A DNA stretch of 64,000 nt from NCBI GenBank assembly GCA_017983795.1, contig JAGOAS010000004.1, positions 142,002-206,001 of the forward strand, written 5' to 3'. The stretch's first letter is position 1. The number at the start of each line of letters is the position of its first letter. A model generated the notes under the pieces. That model was not told where the DNA came from. It was given only the letters and a program-made list of their open reading frames with translations, and searched no databases. The position numbers and the translations under genes are program-made. Below, in pieces: positions 59,354 through 64,000 of this stretch. The stretch is from Piscinibacter sp. (GTDB lineage Bacteria > Pseudomonadota > Gammaproteobacteria > Burkholderiales > Burkholderiaceae_C).

Positions 59354-61041
59354 GTTCGCCGATCCCGGTCTTCCTCAGCTTCGCGTTCGCGTACTTCTTC
59401 TCGGCGCTGGTGCGCGCCGTCACCGCGACGCTGGCGCCGGCCTTCGGTGCCGAGCTGGGGTTGTCGTCCGGCGATCTGGGCCTGCTCGCCGGCGCCTACT
59501 TTCTCGGCTTCGCGCTCACGCAGCTGCCGCTCGGCCGCGCGCTCGACCGCCACGGGCCGCGTCGCGTCATCCTCGTGCTGATGTCGCTCGCGGTGATCGG
59601 CTGCTGCGCCTTCGCCTCGGCGCGGCACTTCGCGACGCTCACGCTGGCCCGCGCACTGATCGGCGTCGGGCTCAGCGCCTGCCTGATGGCGCCCCTGACG
59701 GCCTACCGGCGCAGCTTCGACCCGGTGGCGCAGCTGCGCGCCAATTCGTGGATGCTGGTCGCCGGTTCGCTGGGCATGGTGGCGTCGACGCTGCCGGTGC
59801 AGTGGCTGCTGCCGGTGCTCGGCTGGCGCGGCCTGTTCTGGGCGATCGCGGCGCTGCTGGCCGTGGCGATGCTGGCAATCCGGCTGCTGGTGCCGACCGA
59901 TGCACCGGCGGCGGCGAGCGCGCCCGGCGAACCCGGCGGTTATGCGGCGATCTGGCGGCACGGTGTGTTCAGGCGCTTCGCACCGCTCGCCTTCTTCCAC
60001 TACGGCGGCATGCTCGCCGTGCAGACCCTGTGGGCCGGCCCCTGGCTGGTGCGGGTGTGCGGCTGGACGCCCGAGCACGCCGCGGCCGGGCTGTTCGCCA
60101 TCAACGTGTCGATGCTGCTGGCCTTTCTCGCCTGGGGCTTCGTGGTGCCGCGCCTGTACCGCCATGGCTGGCCCGCGCAGCGGCTGGTGCGCTGGGGCGT
60201 GCCGCTCAGCCTCGGCGTGCTCGTGGCTGGCCTGCTGCTGGGCGAGCGTGCGACGGCGCCGCTGTGGGCGCTGTTCTGCGTGAGCTGCTCGGTGGTGTCG
60301 CTCACACAGCCTGCGGTCGGCCAGGCCATGCCCGCGGCGCAGGCGGGCCGCGCCTTGTCGGCCTACAACCTGCTGATCTTCGCCGGCATCTTCGTGCTGC
60401 AGTGGGGGCTCGGCCTGGTGATCGATGCGCTCTCGGCCGCCGGCTGGTCGACCGTGTCGGCGTTCCGGGGCGCGATGGCGTTGTGGGGTGTGTGTGCGCT
60501 GCTGGCCTACCTGTGGTTTTTGCGGCACGAGGCGCCGGCCGAAGCGGCGCCCGAGGTCGTCGCAGCGGCAGCCACCCATAATCCACGTTCCATGGCCGGA
60601 CTGCTGATCATTGCCCACGCGCCTCTGGCGTCATCGCTGAAGGCCGTCGCGAGCCACGCCTTCCCGGACTGCGGAGCGCGCCTGGAGGTGCTCGACGTGG
60701 CGCCCGACATGTCGCCCGAGCAGATCGAGAACCAGGCCCGCGAACTGCTGGAGCGCGTGCGCGGCCCCGAGGCCCTGATCTTCACCGACGTCTTCGGCGC
60801 CACGCCCTGCAACGTCGCGCAGCGGTTGGCCGATGGCGTGCAGGTCAAGGTGGTGGCGGGCGTCAACGTGCCGATGCTGTGGCGTTCGCTGTGCTACGCC
60901 GACGAGCCGATCGACGCGCTGGTCGCGCGGGCCATGGCCGGCGCCACTCAGGGCGTGATGCAGGTGGCCACTTCGCGGCCGCAGAACCAGACCTACAAAC
61001 CGGGCGGAAATGATCAAGACCACCGTCACCATCAGCAATAG
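59350..61041 (+). CDS. MFS transporter fused in frame to a mannose-type PTS EIIA domain
   Basis: A single uninterrupted frame of 563 residues. Residues 1-395 are a 12-helix major facilitator (GLLAGAYFLGFALTQLPLGR with the RALDRHGPRR loop between helices 2 and 3). An Ala/Pro-rich linker (about 396-414) leads into EIIA-Man: LLIIAHAPLASSLKAV with the phospho-His, ALIFTDVFGATPCNVAQR and VVAGVNVPMLWRSL. HPr and enzyme I genes follow, so the EIIA could be phosphorylated and regulate the transporter, as EIIA-Glc does in LacS. Separate internal translation of EIIA from 60592 is also possible. Confidence 0.7.
   Translation: MSSPIPVFLSFAFAYFFSALVRAVTATLAPAFGAELGLSSGDLGLLAGAYFLGFALTQLPLGRALDRHGPRRVILVLMSLAVIGCCAFASARHFATLTLARALIGVGLSACLMAPLTAYRRSFDPVAQLRANSWMLVAGSLGMVASTLPVQWLLPVLGWRGLFWAIAALLAVAMLAIRLLVPTDAPAAASAPGEPGGYAAIWRHGVFRRFAPLAFFHYGGMLAVQTLWAGPWLVRVCGWTPEHAAAGLFAINVSMLLAFLAWGFVVPRLYRHGWPAQRLVRWGVPLSLGVLVAGLLLGERATAPLWALFCVSCSVVSLTQPAVGQAMPAAQAGRALSAYNLLIFAGIFVLQWGLGLVIDALSAAGWSTVSAFRGAMALWGVCALLAYLWFLRHEAPAEAAPEVVAAAATHNPRSMAGLLIIAHAPLASSLKAVASHAFPDCGARLEVLDVAPDMSPEQIENQARELLERVRGPEALIFTDVFGATPCNVAQRLADGVQVKVVAGVNVPMLWRSLCYADEPIDALVARAMAGATQGVMQVATSRPQNQTYKPGGNDQDHRHHQQ
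60592..61041 (+). CDS. PTS EIIA component (mannose type), possible internal start
   Basis: ATG at 60592 opens MAGLLIIAHAPLASSLKAVA, the usual N-terminus of stand-alone EIIA-Man homologues in Burkholderiales, 149 residues long. A CATAAT -10-like box lies at 60577-60582, nine bases before it, but no ribosome site is evident. If used, the MFS and EIIA would be made separately as well as fused. Its 3' end overlaps ptsH by 32 bases. Confidence 0.55.
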   Translation: MAGLLIIAHAPLASSLKAVASHAFPDCGARLEVLDVAPDMSPEQIENQARELLERVRGPEALIFTDVFGATPCNVAQRLADGVQVKVVAGVNVPMLWRSLCYADEPIDALVARAMAGATQGVMQVATSRPQNQTYKPGGNDQDHRHHQQ

Positions 61042-61279
61042 GCTGGGGCTGCATGCCCGGGCATCCGCCAAGCTCACCAAGCTGGCCGGCAGCTTCAAGA
61101 GCGAAGTGTTCATGAGCCGCAACGGCCGGCGCGTGAACGCCAAGAGCATCATGGGCGTGATGATGCTGGCCGCCGGGCTGGGCAGCGAGGTCGAGCTCGA
61201 GACCGCGGGGCCGGATGAGCAGCAAGCGGCCGACGCCATCGCGGCGTTGATCAACGACAAGTTCGGCGAAGGCGAATAG
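61010..61279 (+). CDS. ptsH: Phosphocarrier protein HPr
   Basis: An 89-residue HPr with the phospho-His in NRLGLHARASAKL (His15) and the regulatory Ser region VNAKSIMGVMML. It carries phosphate from enzyme I to EIIA. No EIIB or EIIC is present, so the block resembles the incomplete, regulatory PTS of betaproteobacteria rather than a sugar-uptake system. It overlaps the EIIA coding region by 32 bases. Confidence 0.96.
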   Translation: MIKTTVTISNRLGLHARASAKLTKLAGSFKSEVFMSRNGRRVNAKSIMGVMMLAAGLGSEVELETAGPDEQQAADAIAALINDKFGEGE

Positions 61280-61340
61280 CCGGCGCACGCCTACAAGAAC
61301 TACGGATGGCGCCGCCGGCCCGAAGGGCTAGCATGGCGCC

Positions 61341-63101
61341 ATGAGCTTCCAGGTCATCGGTCTGCCTGTCTCGCGCGGCGTGGCCATCGGGCGCGCCGTG
61401 CTGGTGGCGTCGTCGCGCGTCGACGTCGCGCACTACTTCATCGACGAGAGCCGCGTGGAATCCGAGATCGCGCGGCTGCGCCTGGCGCGCGACGCCGTCG
61501 CCGGCGAGCTGAGCCTGCTCAAGCGCGACCTGCCCGCCGAGGCGCCGGCGGAACTCTCGGCGCTGCTGGACGTGCACCTGATGCTGCTGCACGACGACGC
61601 GCTGACCGGTGCGACCAAACAATGGATCGTCGAGCGGCACTACAACGCCGAGTGGGCGCTTTCGGCCCAGCTCGAGGTGCTGGCGCGCCAGTTCGACGAG
61701 ATGGAGGATGAGTACCTGCGCGAGCGCAAGGCCGATCTCGAGCAGGTCGTCGAGCGCATGCTGCGCGCGCTGGCGCACGGGCCCGGGGCCTCGTTCGCCG
61801 CGGCGCCGGCCGTGCGCGCACGCGACTTCGCCGGCGAGGATCCGCTCGTGCTGGTGGCCAACGACATCGCGCCGGCGGACATGCTGCACTTCAAGGGCGG
61901 CGTGTTCACCGGCTTCGTCACCGACGTCGGCGGCCGCACATCGCACACCGCGATCGTGGCGCGCAGCATGGACATCCCGGCCGTGGTCGGCGCGCGCGAG
62001 GCGAGCCGCATCATCCGCCAGGACGACTGGGTCATCATCGACGGCGACAACGGGCTGGTGATCGTCAACCCGTCGCCGATCGTCCTGGAGGAATACCGCT
62101 TCCGGCAGCGCCAGGCCGAGCTCGAGCGCGAGCGGCTCTCGCGGCTGCGGCACACGCCGGCCGTGACGCTGGACGGCGAACGCATCGAACTGCTGGCAAA
62201 CATCGAGCTGCCCGAGGATGCCTCGGCCGCGCTGGAGGCCGGGGCGGTCGGCGTGGGCCTGTTCCGCAGCGAATTCCTCTTCATGAACCGCGGTGGCGAG
62301 CTGCCCGGCGAAGACGAGCAGTTCGAGGCCTACCGGGCCGCGGTGGAGGCCATGAACGGCTTGCCGGTGACGATCCGCACGGTCGACATCGGTGCGGACA
62401 AGCCGCTGGATCGCATGTCCGTGAACGAGCTGCGCCACGAGCACGCGCTGAACCCGGCGCTGGGCTTGCGGGCGATCCGCTGGAGCCTGTCGGAGCCGGG
62501 CATGTTCCGCCAGCAACTGCGGGCCATCCTGCGGGCCAGCGCCTACGGCAAGGTGCGCCTGCTCATCCCCATGGTTGCCCACCTCAGCGAGGTGAAGCTG
62601 ACGCTCGATGCGCTGGCACGCGCCAAGCAGCAGCTGACCGACGCCGGTCGGCCGTACGTCGACGTCGAGGTCGGGGCGATGATCGAGGTGCCCGCGGCGG
62701 CGCTGATGCTGCCGGTGTTCCTGCGCTACTTCGACTTCGTCTCCATCGGCACCAACGACCTGATCCAGTACACGCTGGCGATCGATCGCGCCGACGAGTC
62801 CGTCGCGCATCTCTACGATCCCTGGCATCCGGCGGTGCTGGCGCTCGTTGCCGGCACCATCCGCCAGGCTGGTGAGGCCGGCAAGCACGTCAGCGTGTGC
62901 GGGGAGATGGCCGGTGACCCGGCGTTCACCGAGCTGCTGCTGGGCATGGGGCTGCGCAGCTTCTCGATGCATCCCGCGCAGATCGCCGCCATCAAGCAGC
63001 GCGTGCTGCGCGCCGACACGCGCCGCTGCGTCGTTCGTGCGACGAGCCTGCTCGAGGCGGAGGACCCGCGTGATCAGGGCGTCCGGTTGGTCGCCGGTTG
63101 A
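61341..63101 (+). CDS. ptsI: PTS enzyme I (PEP-protein phosphotransferase)
   Basis: A 586-residue enzyme. The phospho-His is in VGGRTSHTAIVARSMDIP, the PEP-binding core includes GLFRSEFLFMNRGG and the catalytic Cys is in VSVCGEMAGDP. It transfers phosphate from PEP to HPr. Its stop codon overlaps the -35 box of an rRNA promoter (63098-63103). It is the last protein gene before the rRNA operon. Confidence 0.97.
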   Translation: MSFQVIGLPVSRGVAIGRAVLVASSRVDVAHYFIDESRVESEIARLRLARDAVAGELSLLKRDLPAEAPAELSALLDVHLMLLHDDALTGATKQWIVERHYNAEWALSAQLEVLARQFDEMEDEYLRERKADLEQVVERMLRALAHGPGASFAAAPAVRARDFAGEDPLVLVANDIAPADMLHFKGGVFTGFVTDVGGRTSHTAIVARSMDIPAVVGAREASRIIRQDDWVIIDGDNGLVIVNPSPIVLEEYRFRQRQAELERERLSRLRHTPAVTLDGERIELLANIELPEDASAALEAGAVGVGLFRSEFLFMNRGGELPGEDEQFEAYRAAVEAMNGLPVTIRTVDIGADKPLDRMSVNELRHEHALNPALGLRAIRWSLSEPGMFRQQLRAILRASAYGKVRLLIPMVAHLSEVKLTLDALARAKQQLTDAGRPYVDVEVGAMIEVPAAALMLPVFLRYFDFVSIGTNDLIQYTLAIDRADESVAHLYDPWHPAVLALVAGTIRQAGEAGKHVSVCGEMAGDPAFTELLLGMGLRSFSMHPAQIAAIKQRVLRADTRRCVVRATSLLEAEDPRDQGVRLVAG

Positions 63102-63125
63102 CGGGTTCGAAAAGCATGCTATAGT
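63098..63125 (+). promoter_or_regulatory. rRNA operon promoter P1
   Basis: TTGACG (63098-63103), 16-base spacer and TATAGT (63120-63125). The -35 overlaps the ptsI stop, so the two cannot change independently. About 285 bases separate it from 16S. Confidence 0.75.
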
Positions 63126-63128
63126 CGC

Positions 63129-63179
63129 GGTCTTCGCTGATTGCAGCAGCCGCAACGCGGAACGCAGCAAGCAGCGAAG
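63129..63179 (+). other. rRNA leader inverted repeat
   Basis: TCTTCGCTG (about 63131) and CAGCGAAGA (about 63171) can pair over an approximately 32-base interval. The same TTCGCTGAT/ATCAGCGAA text recurs at 63235-63257. Probably leader RNA structure, between the two promoters. Confidence 0.4.
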
Positions 63180-63197
63180 AAAAAGAAAGCCGAGCGC

Positions 63198-63226
63198 TTG
63201 ACAGGGTTAAGAAAAACATGTCAGAA
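63198..63226 (+). promoter_or_regulatory. rRNA operon promoter P2
   Basis: Consensus TTGACA (63198-63203), 17-base spacer and CAGAAT (63221-63226), about 180 bases before 16S. The better -35 of the two promoters. Confidence 0.75.
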
Positions 63227-63234
63227 TCGCTTTC

Positions 63235-63257
63235 TTCGCTGATAACGAATCAGCGAA
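63235..63257 (+). other. rRNA leader hairpin
   Basis: Perfect 9-bp stem TTCGCTGAT (63235-63243) and ATCAGCGAA (63249-63257) with a five-base loop, just after P2. Confidence 0.6.
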
Positions 63258-63270
63258 CGCCGCAAGGCAA

Positions 63271-63279
63271 GCTCTTTAA
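63271..63279 (+). promoter_or_regulatory. BoxA-like antitermination site
   Basis: GCTCTTTAA matches the core of the rRNA boxA consensus (TGCTCTTTAACA) and lies in the leader about 130 bases before 16S, where the NusB/NusE antitermination complex would load. Confidence 0.65.
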
Positions 63280-63365
63280 AAACTAACAGCCGATAAGCGT
63301 GGGCGTTTGAAGGCGAGTGCCAAGGATCGCAAGATCCAAGGTCTCTTGGACCTTAAACGCTCACT

Positions 63366-63382
63366 GAAGTGAAGTTCACTTC
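63366..63382 (+). other. Palindrome before 16S rRNA
   Basis: GAAGTGAA-G-TTCACTTC is a perfect 8-bp palindrome with one central base, 27 bases before 16S. It may be part of the RNase III processing stem with a 3' partner outside the window, or a protein site. Confidence 0.35.
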
Positions 63383-63408
63383 AATTCTTTGAGCAAACAT
63401 TCAAGATC

Positions 63409-64000
<592 letters not shown>

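Overview
The window is high-GC bacterial chromosome from a betaproteobacterium of the order Burkholderiales, most likely the Rubrivivax-Leptothrix-Piscinibacter neighbourhood. The partial 16S rRNA gene at the right edge supports this, as do the dacC-dat-ybeD-lipB-lipA block, the incomplete regulatory phosphotransferase system (PTS) and the GC-rich codon use. Species level cannot be set from the sequence alone. Genes are densely packed, and many neighbours share a four-base stop/start overlap (ATGA, GTGA, TTGA, apparently once CTGA).

Region 1 (1-12.2 kb) is catabolism and uptake. It holds a 5'-truncated acyl-CoA dehydrogenase with a MarR regulator, a MetE-like methyltransferase, a complete branched-chain-amino-acid-type ABC transporter (binding protein, two permeases, two ATPases), a type II toxin-antitoxin pair, a TIR-domain membrane protein, a threonine-dehydratase-like enzyme and a 3-oxoadipyl-CoA-type thiolase. 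Region 2 (12.3-21 kb) holds a translationally coupled c-di-GMP pair (HD-GYP, then PAS-PAS-GGDEF-EAL), a cyclopropane fatty acid synthase and a run of small-molecule enzymes. Region 3 (21-26.5 kb) is a second LIV-type transporter headed by an IclR regulator with a perfect palindrome in front of it.

Region 4 (26.5-33.2 kb, minus strand) is a type I restriction-modification operon in the order R-S-M directly behind ruvB. Between S and M lie a broken gene fragment, a hicAB toxin-antitoxin module and a decayed stretch. Region 5 (34.3-39.5 kb), between ruvB and ruvA, looks like a copper acquisition and handling cluster: a DUF2946 protein, a TonB-dependent receptor, an Asp-box (BNR) protein, a thioredoxin-like protein and a PCu(A)C chaperone. 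Region 6 (39.5-47.8 kb) has ruvA, a NarL-type two-component system, phoH-ybeY, a DMT exporter, a CorA/ZntB-type channel, and hemB and hemJ flanking a candidate small RNA.

Region 7 (47.9-59.3 kb) is mostly housekeeping: VanZ-like protein, ferredoxin, hydrolase, the dacC-dat-ybeD-lipB-lipA operon, a zinc-ribbon membrane protein, a TlpA thioredoxin, DUF4197, a degenerate sensor/receiver protein, a CoA-transferase and a lipoprotein. Region 8 (59.3-64 kb) is the PTS block, in which an MFS transporter reads in frame into a mannose-type EIIA domain, followed by HPr and enzyme I. An rRNA operon promoter region and the first 592 nt of 16S rRNA end the window. The observations most worth following are the MFS-EIIA fusion, the broken AlbA_2-like gene with a 5-bp repeat inside the restriction operon, the TIR-membrane protein and the three-hairpin RNA between hemB and hemJ.
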